Of a DNA stretch of 43,814 nt, positions 36,885 through 43,814 are shown piece after piece. Below the pieces are notes generated by a model. The model searched no databases. It saw nothing but the letters and a program-made list of their open reading frames with translations, and was not told the origin of the DNA. Each line of letters begins with the position of its first letter. Position 1 is the stretch's first letter. The DNA is from Desulfovibrio sp. (lineage in GTDB: Bacteria; Desulfobacterota; Desulfovibrionia; Desulfovibrionales; Desulfovibrionaceae), in the NCBI GenBank assembly GCA_031271265.1, contig JAISWB010000041.1:1-43814 (forward strand), written 5' to 3'. A program made the translations under genes and the position numbers.

Positions 36885-37628
36885 TCAGGTAGAACTGCGG
36901 GGCGCGACCGGAAGGATGTCGCCGAGGGAAACCCCTTTTTCCGAAAGCAACGCCCGTTGCGGCCGGCACTCCACGCCGGCTGCCTCGGCTTCATAAAACA
37001 GTTCCGCGTAAACCGGGTCCACGTAATCTGCCGGGGTAAAACAGCGCCCGTCCGGGCGCTGGACGCAGTAAAAAAAGACGGCCCGCTCTCCCGCGGCGGC
37101 CACAGCCGCCATCTCCCGCAAGTGTTTGTGTCCCCGTTCGCTGACGGCATCCGGAAAGGCGGCCGCATCGTCTTCCACCATGGTCACGTTTTTACACTCC
37201 ACCCAGAGGGGCGGCAAACCCGGCCCGGTGAACAGGGCATCGAAGCGGCTTGCGCCGCGCCGGACCTCCGGCCGGTACTGCGTGTAGCCCCGCGTCCAGG
37301 GAAGCAGACCCGCCTGAAAAGCCGCGCGCAACAGCCGGTTGGGGGTCAGGGTGTTCACGCCCGCCCAGAGAACAGGTTCCCCGGCTTTGGGCGGATGCAG
37401 CCCGACCATTTCCAGCGTCCAGGCCGACTTTCTGTTTGCGCCCGCCGCAGGCGACAGGAAAACGGGTATGCCGGGGCGGGTGAGGCCGAGCATGGAACCG
37501 GAATTGTTGGTATGTGCCCAAAAACGTCCTTCCGAGGTTTCACATTCCACCATGAAGCGTTTTTCGCGGCGAACCAAGGTCGCCCGCAGTCCTCCGGGGG
37601 GAAAGGGCAACAAAAGAGTAGCGTTCAT
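36885..37628 (-). CDS. sfsA: SfsA-family DNA/RNA-binding nuclease-like protein
   Basis: The 247-residue product matches SfsA. Key segments are RFMVECETSEGRFWAHTNNSGSMLGL, GVNTLTPNRLLRAAF, the nuclease-like RFDALFTGPGLPPLWVECKNVTMVEDDAAAFPDAVSERGHKHLREM (E-x-K in a PD-(D/E)xK-type core) and FYCVQRPDGRCFTPADYVDPVYAELF. SfsA was named for sugar-fermentation stimulation and is now considered a nucleic-acid-binding protein; its role is not settled. ATG 37628 with AGGAAA eight bases upstream is preferred over a TTG one codon earlier. It lies 87 bases downstream of the orphan gene on the same strand. Confidence 0.93.
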   Translation of the reverse strand: MNATLLLPFPPGGLRATLVRREKRFMVECETSEGRFWAHTNNSGSMLGLTRPGIPVFLSPAAGANRKSAWTLEMVGLHPPKAGEPVLWAGVNTLTPNRLLRAAFQAGLLPWTRGYTQYRPEVRRGASRFDALFTGPGLPPLWVECKNVTMVEDDAAAFPDAVSERGHKHLREMAAVAAAGERAVFFYCVQRPDGRCFTPADYVDPVYAELFYEAEAAGVECRPQRALLSEKGVSLGDILPVAPRSST

Positions 37629-37715
37629 CAAAAATTTCCTGATGGTCCGAAGTCTTTCTCTCCCCGAGCGTCAGTGCCGCCGCAGAAGGACATCTTCTCA
37701 TGTCCCGTGTGCAGC

Positions 37716-38171
37716 TTATTGCATCAAGTCCCTGGCTTGTGAACGGCGCTTTTGTATATCCAATTTATCTTTTTCCTCAATGTTGTTTGTGTTATATTTA
37801 GCAGCTCTTCTATCTAGATGTTTATATATAGCATCATCATCCAAGTCATGGAAAATTCCTTGAAAAATTATTTCTATCATAGGGCCGTAAGGCATATTTT
37901 GATATTGTTTTTTTTTGTAAGCTGAATCCATAAATTTTAATATACGTTTATGTTGTGTAGCAACTAATCTATATTTTTCTATATCCTCTTTTCCCAAACT
38001 ATTTTGATTTAGAATATAAACCATTCCAGTGATATAACCATATGAAAAAGCATGATAAAAAAGGGACTTATCTAATTCGGTATACGTGCGCCATTCTTCA
38101 GCAGGACTCATTGCAAAGACTTGAGGGGAAAATATACACAAAAAACAAGTAATAAGTAAAGTCTTCTTCAC
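37716..38171 (-). CDS. Orphan exported protein, AT-rich, probably acquired by transfer
   Basis: This 151-residue protein begins with a clear signal peptide (VKKTLLITCFLCIFSPQVFA) and is otherwise soluble, so it should be periplasmic or secreted. The start is GTG at 38171, with AAAGGA about eight bases before it. Base composition is far more AT-rich than any neighbour and codons end mostly in A or T. The mature part has FYHAFSYGYITGMVYIL and a later MPYGPMIEIIFQGIF, a layout faintly reminiscent of Rap1a/Tai-type immunity proteins, but it lacks their cysteines. I do not recognise the family. It is inserted between tyrA and sfsA on the same strand. Confidence 0.7.
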   Translation of the reverse strand: MKKTLLITCFLCIFSPQVFAMSPAEEWRTYTELDKSLFYHAFSYGYITGMVYILNQNSLGKEDIEKYRLVATQHKRILKFMDSAYKKKQYQNMPYGPMIEIIFQGIFHDLDDDAIYKHLDRRAAKYNTNNIEEKDKLDIQKRRSQARDLMQ

Positions 38172-38223
38172 TGTACATTCCTTTGTAGCCTGTGCCTTCG
38201 GCTGGGTTAGGGCGGGGCTGCGG

Positions 38224-39090
38224 TCATGTGGTGTCGTTGTAAATCCCGGCGGCTTGCAGGGCGAGGTCGGCGAGTCTTTTTCGGATGCCGGCGGTCGGCG
38301 TTTCCCGGTCGTTTTCGCATGCCGTGATGCCGCGCAGGGTGTCCGCGTATTCGGTCAGTATTTCTGCAAAGCAGGGGTTTGCGGCGCTGAATTCGCCGAA
38401 CATGGCGGCATCGTCGGTCAGCAGGGCGCGGGCGGATTCCATGCGCCGTCTGAAGGAAGGCGTGAAAAAGCGGGTGTCGGCGGAACGCGCCGCCTGCGCG
38501 AGATAGGCCGCGCTGCCCGCAAAATTGAGCGACTGGATCAGGCCGACATTGCGGTCATGTTCTTCGGCGGTTACGCGGAAGCAGGTGCAGCCTATGTCGG
38601 TGAACAGGGCTTCCACGGCGCGGCATGCGTCTTCGTCCGCGCGGCGTCCCGGCACCAGAGCGACGCGCAGGTCGGCGGGCTGCGGCTGCGGACCGAAGAG
38701 GGGGTGCGCGCCGACGACGGGGCCGGGGTGCCGTGCTTCCATGCAACGCAGGGCGGTTCCCTTGATGGAGGCGATGTCGAACAGCACCTGCCGCGGATTC
38801 AGGCAGGGGGCGGCAAGTTTCAGGACTTCCGGAAACGCCGTGACCGGCACGGCGAGCAGGACAAAATCGCTCGTGCCCAGGGCTTGGGCGAGTTCGTCCG
38901 GGTCGAGGGCGGGCGGGCCGGGGGCGCGTTGCGTTCTGTCGACGCCGGTGACGGCGTGTCCCGCAGCGCCGAGGCGTCCGGCCAGCATGGCGCCCATGCG
39001 ACCCTTGCTGCCGATAACGGCTATGGTGCGGGGAATGCCGGCGCCGGAGGGTTTCCGCTTGGTTGCGGAAATGCTGCCGTTCCGGTTCAT
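38224..39090 (-). CDS. tyrA: Prephenate dehydrogenase
   Basis: This 288-residue enzyme oxidatively decarboxylates prephenate (or arogenate) to the tyrosine precursor. The N-terminal NAD(P) motif is IAVIGSKGRMGAMLAGRL. SDFVLLAVPVTAFPEVL follows, then GAHPLFGP with the conserved substrate-region His. The C-terminal helical domain includes SLNFAGSAAYLAQ. There is no chorismate mutase domain, so it is monofunctional. The 18-residue N-terminal leader (MNRNGSISATKRKPSGAG) is probably disordered. AAGGAA precedes the ATG, and a promoter with a palindrome in its spacer lies at 39127-39155. Dehydrogenase family is secure; prephenate versus arogenate preference is not readable. Confidence 0.9.
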   Translation of the reverse strand: MNRNGSISATKRKPSGAGIPRTIAVIGSKGRMGAMLAGRLGAAGHAVTGVDRTQRAPGPPALDPDELAQALGTSDFVLLAVPVTAFPEVLKLAAPCLNPRQVLFDIASIKGTALRCMEARHPGPVVGAHPLFGPQPQPADLRVALVPGRRADEDACRAVEALFTDIGCTCFRVTAEEHDRNVGLIQSLNFAGSAAYLAQAARSADTRFFTPSFRRRMESARALLTDDAAMFGEFSAANPCFAEILTEYADTLRGITACENDRETPTAGIRKRLADLALQAAGIYNDTT

Positions 39091-39126
39091 CAGGAATTCC
39101 TTTTTCTGAAGGAATGAGGAGCGCGC

Positions 39127-39155
39127 AGGGTATTCCCGGCTTTGCCGGGAGTCAA
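39127..39155 (-). promoter_or_regulatory. Candidate tyrA promoter with a palindrome in the spacer
   Basis: On the minus strand TTGACT (39155-39150), a 17-base spacer and TACCCT (39132-39127). The spacer is almost filled by the perfect inverted repeat TCCCGGC-AAA-GCCGGGA (39034-type arms at 39034+100: 39134-39140 and 39144-39150). Such a placement would suit an operator, though it may be a chance hairpin. Confidence 0.42.
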
Positions 39156-39209
39156 GCGGGAACCGTGATGCTGTTCATATCCCGTTCGCGACAGTCAGAC
39201 AATTTTTTC

Positions 39210-39238
39210 TTGACGCGGGCCGGGCGTGAGGATAGCTT
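39210..39238 (+). promoter_or_regulatory. Candidate promoter of the SRP RNA gene
   Basis: TTGACG (39210-39215), 17-base spacer and TAGCTT (39233-39238) precede the RNA 5' end (about 39245-39252) by the expected distance. The -10 is weak, but position relative to a securely identified RNA supports it. Confidence 0.5.
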
Positions 39239-39251
39239 GTTTGCCGCAAGC

Positions 39252-39339
39252 GGGGGAGCCGGGCGGCGGTAACGCCGCCAACCCCGCCAGGTCCGAAAGG
39301 AAGCAACGGTAACGGTTGTGCCGGGTGTCCGGCTCCCGG
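39252..39339 (+). ncRNA. ffs: Signal recognition particle RNA (4.5S type)
   Basis: The segment contains the invariant SRP core CAGGTCCGAAAGGAAGCA (39288-39305), with a GAAA tetraloop and the asymmetric and symmetric loops that bind Ffh, closed by the distal arms GGGGGAGCCGG near 39252-39262 and CCGGCTCCC near 39329-39337. The matching GTGCCGGGTGTCCGG 3' strand is also present. It is the short bacterial form without an Alu domain. The 5' end is estimated from the closing stem and promoter distance. A strong terminator follows at 39343. It partners with Ffh, not encoded in this window, to deliver nascent membrane proteins to SecY. Confidence 0.95.
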
Positions 39340-39342
39340 AAG

Positions 39343-39370
39343 GCGCGGGTTCTCAGAATCCGCGCTTTTT
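39343..39370 (+). terminator. Rho-independent terminator of ffs
   Basis: GCGCGGGTTCT (39343-39353) pairs with AGAATCCGCGC over 11 base pairs including one G-U, with a one-base loop centre, followed by TTTTT. It lies directly after the SRP RNA. Confidence 0.9.
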
Positions 39371-39477
39371 ATGCGCCCGGTTGCATGCCAGCCGTCTCGG
39401 AAATACCGCCTGCGGTCGCCGTATGCGGCCTTGCCGCGGGCTGTTCCCGGCCCTCAGGGGCGGGAGGGTAGCTCTCC

Positions 39478-42180
39478 ATGCCGCGTATTTCCCTCACTCC
39501 TCACGCAACCTTGCATTGGACCGCATCGGCCTTCGATGCGTCTCCCCGCGACGAAGCGGGGGGCGCGTCCGACCGGCAGCGCCGTCTGTTTGCACTGGCC
39601 GCCGCGGGTGCCGATTTGTCCGGCGATCCGGACGAAGTTGCCGTACTGCGCTTCTGGCGGAGCTTTGCGGAGGCCCTGATCTTCGCCCTGTGCCGCCTGC
39701 CGGATGAATCGGATCTCCGGAACCCGGCCGTCCTGCTTCCCTGTCCTTCCGATGCCCGTCTCGACGCCGTGCTGGAAAACGCCCCGCCCATGACGGGGGG
39801 CGAATACCTGTCCCGGCGGACCCTGCAGGATATCTGGGGCAAACTTGCCGCATGGTGCCTGGGGGAAGCTGCGCGCAGCGGCGGATTGGCCGCCTTCATG
39901 GAAAAAAACGCGCCCCGGTGGCGGCGCGTCGGGCGGGTCACCTTCCATCTGGCGGAAAACAAGGCCGACGCCGAGGTTCCCTTCGCCTTTCTGGCAACCT
40001 ATACGGTAGCCCTGAACCGGGACGGACGCCCGGTGCATAAAATTCTCGGCGAAGCTTTGCAACACTATGCCGGGGAAGCCGACAGGTCCGTCCTTGTCAG
40101 CCTGCTGTCCCCGGTGCGCGCTGCGGCGGAACGCCTGCCCTGGGTCGCCGCGCTGGTGGAAAGCGGCGCCGTGTACCGCCCGCAGGCGTTCAGCATCGCC
40201 CAGGCCCACCGCCTGCTGCTGGATGTGCCGGACCTGGAACTCAGCGGTCTCAGCGTGAGTATTCCGGACTGGTGGCAAAAACGGCCGCGCCCGCAAGTCC
40301 GCATCACTGTCGGTGAAACTTCCGCCCCGGCCGTAGGTCTGAAGGGACTGCTGGACTGGAACGTCGGTCTTGCGCTCGGCGAGCACGACCTGTCACGCGA
40401 GGAAATACGGGAACTGTTCGAAGCCGGGGACGGCCTCGTGCTGTTCAAGGGCCGCTGGATCGAAGCGGACAGGCGGAAACTGCAACAGGCTCTTGAGCAC
40501 TGGGAAGAGGCCCGCGCGGCTTCCGAGGTTGAGGGCATCACCTTTGCCCAGGGGATGCGTTTGCTGGCCGGCCTGCCCATGAATCTGGGCGCCGCCGGGG
40601 ACGGCGAGGATGCGGGCGCCGTCGCTTGGCCGCATGTGGAGGCGGGCGGCGCCGTGCGCGAACTGCTGCGCAAGGTGCGCAACCCCGAAGCGGAAACGGT
40701 TCCCGCAACCCTGAACGGGCACCTGCGTCCATACCAGCAGGTGGGCCTGTCGTGGTTGTCGCTCTTGAGCGGCTTGGGTCTGGGGGCCTGTCTGGCCGAC
40801 GACATGGGCCTCGGCAAAACCCTCCAGGTGCTTGCCCTGCTGCTTTTGCACAAGGAGCGCGCCGGGCGCGGCTCCCTGCCCTCGCTGCTTGTGGTTCCCG
40901 CTTCGCTTCTGGGCAACTGGCGGGCTGAGGCCGAACGCTTCGCCCCCTCTCTTGTCCTGCATTTTTACCATCCCGCCGAAAGCGGCAAAGAACGTATCGC
41001 CCGCTGGGACCGGCGCCCCGAAGAATTGCGGGCCGCCGATCTCGTGGTCACCAGCTACACCATGCTGGCCGGGAACAGTGAACTGTTCTCGGCCGGCCCC
41101 TGGCGGCTCGTCATCGTCGACGAGGCTCAGAACATCAAGAACCCCGGTACGCGGCAGGCGCGGGAACTGAAAAAAATCAAGGCCGACGCCCGCATCGCCC
41201 TCACCGGCACACCCATTGAGAACCGTCTTGCCGACCTTTGGGCGCTCTTCGATTTCATCAATCCCGGCCTGCTCGGGTCGGCCAAAACCTTCAGGAGCGT
41301 CGTGAGCAACCTTGAGAAGCGGCTTGAGGACCGCTACGCTCCCCTGCGCCGGCTGGTTGCTCCTTACATCTTGCGCCGGCTGAAGACGGACAAGCGCATT
41401 ATCGACGATTTGCCCGACAAGACGGAGGCTGTGGCCTATTGCCGACTTACGCCGCCGCAGGCCAAACTCTATGCGCAGGTGACGGAACATCTGCGCCGGG
41501 AGCTTGAACGGCTCGCCGAGGAAGAAGACATTCGGAACAAACGGCGCGGTCTGGTGCTGCAAAGCATCATGCGCCTGAAACAGCTCTGTAATCACCCGGC
41601 CCAGCTTACGGGCGAACCGGACTGGAATCCCGCAAAGAGCGGCAAGTTCGAACGTCTGGCCGAACTGTGCCGGGAAATGGCCGAACGTCAGGAGCGCGTG
41701 CTGGTGTTTACCCAGTTTCGGGAAATCATTGATCCGCTCTCCCGCCATCTGGAAGGCGTTTTCGAGCGTCCTGGGCTTGCGTTGCACGGCGCGGTCGGCG
41801 TAAAACAACGCAAGGGACTGGTGGACGCCTTTCAGCGCGACGACGGGCCGCCCTTTTTCATCCTGTCCCTGAAGGCCGGCGGCACGGGCCTTAACCTGAC
41901 TGCGGCGGGACAGGTCATTCATTTCGACCGCTGGTGGAACCCGGCGGTGGAAGAACAGGCGACGGACCGGGCTTTCCGCATCGGACAGAAAAAAAACGTC
42001 CTGGTACACAAGTGCGTTACGCGAGGCACCCTTGAAGAGCGCATCGACGCCCTGCTCCTGAGGAAACGCGACCTGGCGGGCGAGATTCTCGGCAAGGACG
42101 GGGAAATCAACATCACGAACCTGGACGACAAGGCGCTGCTTGAGCTGGTAAGACTGGACATCGGCCGCGCCGTTATGTGA
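39478..42180 (+). CDS. SNF2/Rad54-family helicase with N-terminal DUF3670-type domain
   Basis: This 900-residue protein is a SNF2-family DNA translocase. About 390 N-terminal residues form the associated domain; LKGLLDWNVGLALGEHDLSREEIRELFEAGDGLVLFKGRWIEADRRKLQQAL is characteristic of DUF3670 SNF2-associated proteins. The motor follows: Walker A DDMGLGKT (about 441-448), DEAQ box IVDEAQNIKN (about 546), LTGTPIENRLADLWALFDFINPGLLG (about 574), KAGGTGLNLTAA (motif V) and DRAFRIGQKK (motif VI, about 830). All catalytic motifs are intact. GGGAGGG precedes ATG 39478. Its end abuts the SWIM protein gene, so the two are probably made together. Function of bacterial SNF2-SWIM pairs is not established. 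Confidence 0.93.
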   Translation: MPRISLTPHATLHWTASAFDASPRDEAGGASDRQRRLFALAAAGADLSGDPDEVAVLRFWRSFAEALIFALCRLPDESDLRNPAVLLPCPSDARLDAVLENAPPMTGGEYLSRRTLQDIWGKLAAWCLGEAARSGGLAAFMEKNAPRWRRVGRVTFHLAENKADAEVPFAFLATYTVALNRDGRPVHKILGEALQHYAGEADRSVLVSLLSPVRAAAERLPWVAALVESGAVYRPQAFSIAQAHRLLLDVPDLELSGLSVSIPDWWQKRPRPQVRITVGETSAPAVGLKGLLDWNVGLALGEHDLSREEIRELFEAGDGLVLFKGRWIEADRRKLQQALEHWEEARAASEVEGITFAQGMRLLAGLPMNLGAAGDGEDAGAVAWPHVEAGGAVRELLRKVRNPEAETVPATLNGHLRPYQQVGLSWLSLLSGLGLGACLADDMGLGKTLQVLALLLLHKERAGRGSLPSLLVVPASLLGNWRAEAERFAPSLVLHFYHPAESGKERIARWDRRPEELRAADLVVTSYTMLAGNSELFSAGPWRLVIVDEAQNIKNPGTRQARELKKIKADARIALTGTPIENRLADLWALFDFINPGLLGSAKTFRSVVSNLEKRLEDRYAPLRRLVAPYILRRLKTDKRIIDDLPDKTEAVAYCRLTPPQAKLYAQVTEHLRRELERLAEEEDIRNKRRGLVLQSIMRLKQLCNHPAQLTGEPDWNPAKSGKFERLAELCREMAERQERVLVFTQFREIIDPLSRHLEGVFERPGLALHGAVGVKQRKGLVDAFQRDDGPPFFILSLKAGGTGLNLTAAGQVIHFDRWWNPAVEEQATDRAFRIGQKKNVLVHKCVTRGTLEERIDALLLRKRDLAGEILGKDGEINITNLDDKALLELVRLDIGRAVM

Positions 42181-42191
42181 GTGAGGTTGTC

Positions 42192-43634
42192 ATGGCTTGG
42201 TGGTACAGACGCGAACATGAGAGCGTGGGAGAAAAACGCCTGAAGGCGGAGCGGACGGTCGAAAAATTGCGGAAAAAGCGGTCCGACCTCAGGCCGGTCC
42301 ACATCCAGGGCCGCCTGCTGTCCCGCACCTTCTGGGGCAAGGAATGGTGCAGGCAGATGGATATGACGGCCGATTACAGCAACCGCCTGCCGCGGGGGCG
42401 CAGTTATGTCCGCAACGGTGCCGTCTGCCACCTGGAAATCAGGGAGGGCGAGATAGAGGCCCTGGTCAGCGGCACGAAACTGTACTCCGTGACCGTGCGC
42501 GTCGCACCCCTGCCCTGCAGGCATTGGGAACTTATTCAGGCTGCCTGCAAAGAGAAAATATCCACCCTTGTCGACCTCCTGCAGGGTAAACTGTCCAAAG
42601 AGGTCCTGGCCGTCGTCTGTCATCCGGAAACCGGCATTTTCCCCAAACCCTCCGAGATTTCCTTCTACTGTTCCTGTCCGGATTGGGCAGGACTGTGCAA
42701 GCACACGGCCGCAGTGCTTTACGGGGTGGGCAGCCGGCTGGACGAGGAGCCGGAACTGCTTTTTCTCTTGCGTCACGTGGACCCGCGGGAACTGTTCAGC
42801 CTGGACATGGCCGCCCCGATGGGCGGCGGCGAAGCCGCCGCGCTGCAGGGCGTGGACCTCGGCGGTCTGTTCGGCATCGACCTCGCGGACGACGGCGCGG
42901 CCGCACGCGAACCCGACAGGCGTCCGGTCCCTGCCGAAGATACGGCCCCTGCCGCGCAACAGGCCGCTGAACAGCCGGACAAACAAGCCGCCGGTCGGCC
43001 GGATAAACAGGCTGCACAACAGTCAGACAGACAAGCCGCGCAAGAAGCAGGCACAAAGACGGCACCGCAGGCGGACAGCCGGGGAGCGCAACAGGTAGGC
43101 GGACCGGCCGCGAAAGAGGCCGGCAGACAAACGTCTAAACAGACGGACAGGCGGGCTGCGAAACAGGCCGCGCAACAGGCGGACAGGAAAGCCGTGCCGC
43201 AAGCAGTAAAACAGACCCCGCAACAGACAGGCAGGCGGGCCGCGAAAGAGGCGGGCAGACAAACGGCGCAACAGACAGGCAGGCGAGCCGCGAAAGAAAC
43301 CGCGGCACGGGCGTTCACCCCGCAGGCCGCGCAAACGCCAGCCGATCCGGTCGTTCAAAAAAGAGCCGTCCGGCGCAAGCGCGCCGGAGCGGACACTCCT
43401 CCCGCGCTGCCCGTTCTTGATTTCACCAAAGTAACCGGCGCGGAGATCACGGCGCTGCGCGAAGCTGCAGGTCTTTCACTCCCCTCCTTTGCCTATCGTC
43501 TCGACATAGCCGCGGCCACGCTCGAACGCTGGGAAAAAACGCCGGCACTCATCACAATGCAGCAGGCCTCGCGGAAAAAACTTCAGACCCTGTACAAAAA
43601 ACTGCAGCAAAAATTTGCCGTGCGGAAAAGCTGA
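42192..43634 (+). CDS. SWIM zinc-finger protein with H1-like repeat tail and C-terminal XRE-like HTH
   Basis: This 480-residue protein begins MAWWYRREHESVGEKRLKAE, the usual start of bacterial SWIM-domain proteins; ATG 42192 behind GAGG is preferred over a GTG at 42177 that overlaps the helicase stop. Residues 35-105 (GRLLSRTFWGKEWCRQMDMTADYSNRLPRGRSYVRNGAV) are conserved in the family. The SWIM zinc motif CxC-xn-CxH is Cys160, Cys162, Cys169 and His171 (YCSCPDWAGLCKH). Residues about 261-369 are an imperfect octapeptide repeat rich in Ala, Gln, Lys and Arg. Residues about 419-450 (ALREAAGLSLPSFAYRLDIAAATLERWEK) resemble an XRE-type helix-turn-helix. The repeat and HTH are unusual additions. 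It presumably guides or recruits the adjacent SNF2 motor to DNA. Confidence 0.85.
   Translation: MAWWYRREHESVGEKRLKAERTVEKLRKKRSDLRPVHIQGRLLSRTFWGKEWCRQMDMTADYSNRLPRGRSYVRNGAVCHLEIREGEIEALVSGTKLYSVTVRVAPLPCRHWELIQAACKEKISTLVDLLQGKLSKEVLAVVCHPETGIFPKPSEISFYCSCPDWAGLCKHTAAVLYGVGSRLDEEPELLFLLRHVDPRELFSLDMAAPMGGGEAAALQGVDLGGLFGIDLADDGAAAREPDRRPVPAEDTAPAAQQAAEQPDKQAAGRPDKQAAQQSDRQAAQEAGTKTAPQADSRGAQQVGGPAAKEAGRQTSKQTDRRAAKQAAQQADRKAVPQAVKQTPQQTGRRAAKEAGRQTAQQTGRRAAKETAARAFTPQAAQTPADPVVQKRAVRRKRAGADTPPALPVLDFTKVTGAEITALREAAGLSLPSFAYRLDIAAATLERWEKTPALITMQQASRKKLQTLYKKLQQKFAVRKS
42972..43298 (+). repeat. 24-bp (octapeptide) degenerate coding repeat in the SWIM protein
   Basis: About 14 imperfect copies of an eight-residue unit such as PDKQAAGR, SDRQAAQE, TDRRAAKQ and TGRRAAKE. 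The DNA includes a nearly identical 28-base pair of copies at 43221-43248 and 43269-43296, offset by 48 bases (two units), showing recent duplication. Composition resembles histone-H1-like and AlgP-like DNA-binding tails. Confidence 0.85.
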
Positions 43635-43732
43635 TTCCCTGCCTGCTCCGCTCAACCTGCGCACATGACCTGCGGCCTGTTGCGCCGTGTGCGTATACAT
43701 CTCTCTCGTGGATGCTTACAGTCTGACGCTTA

Positions 43733-43813
43733 TTATGCAGAAGGGTGAGCGCCCGCGTAACCGCCGGCCGCAGGCTGCGCAGCCTTCCTGAGTTTCTCGT
43801 TCTCCACGCGTAA
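43733..43813 (-). CDS. C-terminal fragment of an unidentified protein
   Basis: The minus-strand frame is open from the window edge to TAA at 43735-43733 and encodes 26 residues, LRVENEKLRKAAQPAAGGYA followed by GAHPSA. The LRVENEKLRKA part looks like the end of a coiled coil, as found at the C-terminus of transposase OrfA or DNA-binding proteins. There is too little to identify it, and it may be chance. Confidence 0.3.
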   Translation of the reverse strand, partial: LRVENEKLRKAAQPAAGGYAGAHPSA

Positions 43814-43814
43814 G

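Overview
The window looks like a chromosomal segment of a GC-rich, Gram-negative, Desulfovibrio-like bacterium (Desulfobacterota, order Desulfovibrionales). The basis is the C-terminal end of a Desulfovibrio-type outer-membrane porin, ribosomal proteins and RpoA that read like Desulfovibrio homologues, the zinc-binding (C+) forms of S4, S14 and L36, the gene order S10-spc-alpha ending in rplQ, and a short bacterial-type SRP RNA. This assignment rests on recognition only; no database was searched.

Layout. 1-339: end of a porin gene and its terminator. 562-6481 (+): four surface-glycan genes, namely a nucleotide-sugar epimerase, a GT-B-like protein, a GtrII-type membrane glucosyltransferase and an ArnT/PMT-like GT39 transferase. 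6569-8926 (-): mreB and a tandem-GAF protein with its own promoter. 9114-14738 (-): ftsX, ftsE (with an unusual C-terminal tail), a periplasmic M16 protease and a receiver-GGDEF diguanylate cyclase, tightly packed and lying downstream of rplQ. 14940-29828 (-): an unbroken ribosomal superoperon of 28 genes (rpsJ to rplQ, including secY, map and rpoA), with a predicted main promoter at about 30141-30169 and a predicted internal promoter before rpmJ. 29829-30352: divergent regulatory region holding a structured S10-operon leader and the gltB promoter. 30353-36635 (+): gltB and gltD, separated by an array of five hairpins with a 23-nt period. 36885-39090 (-): sfsA, an AT-rich orphan exported protein and tyrA. 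39252-39370 (+): SRP RNA (ffs) and its terminator. 39478-43634 (+): a SNF2-family helicase coupled to a SWIM zinc-finger protein that carries a histone-H1-like octapeptide repeat tail and a C-terminal XRE-like helix-turn-helix. 43733-43813 (-): tail of an unidentified gene.

How the genes work together. Most of the window is core: translation, protein secretion (SecY), N-terminal methionine removal (Map), transcription (RpoA), cell division (FtsEX), shape (MreB), ammonia assimilation (GltBD), tyrosine synthesis (TyrA) and the SRP RNA. The more accessory parts are the glycan cluster, the AT-rich orphan gene and the SNF2-SWIM pair. The pair is the best candidate for an undescribed system. The most interesting regulatory signals are the S10 leader, with mutually exclusive hairpins just before rpsJ, and the gltB-gltD hairpin array. 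The oddest core proteins are L29, with an N-terminal extension that no alternative start can remove, and FtsE, with a disordered tail of about 95 residues.
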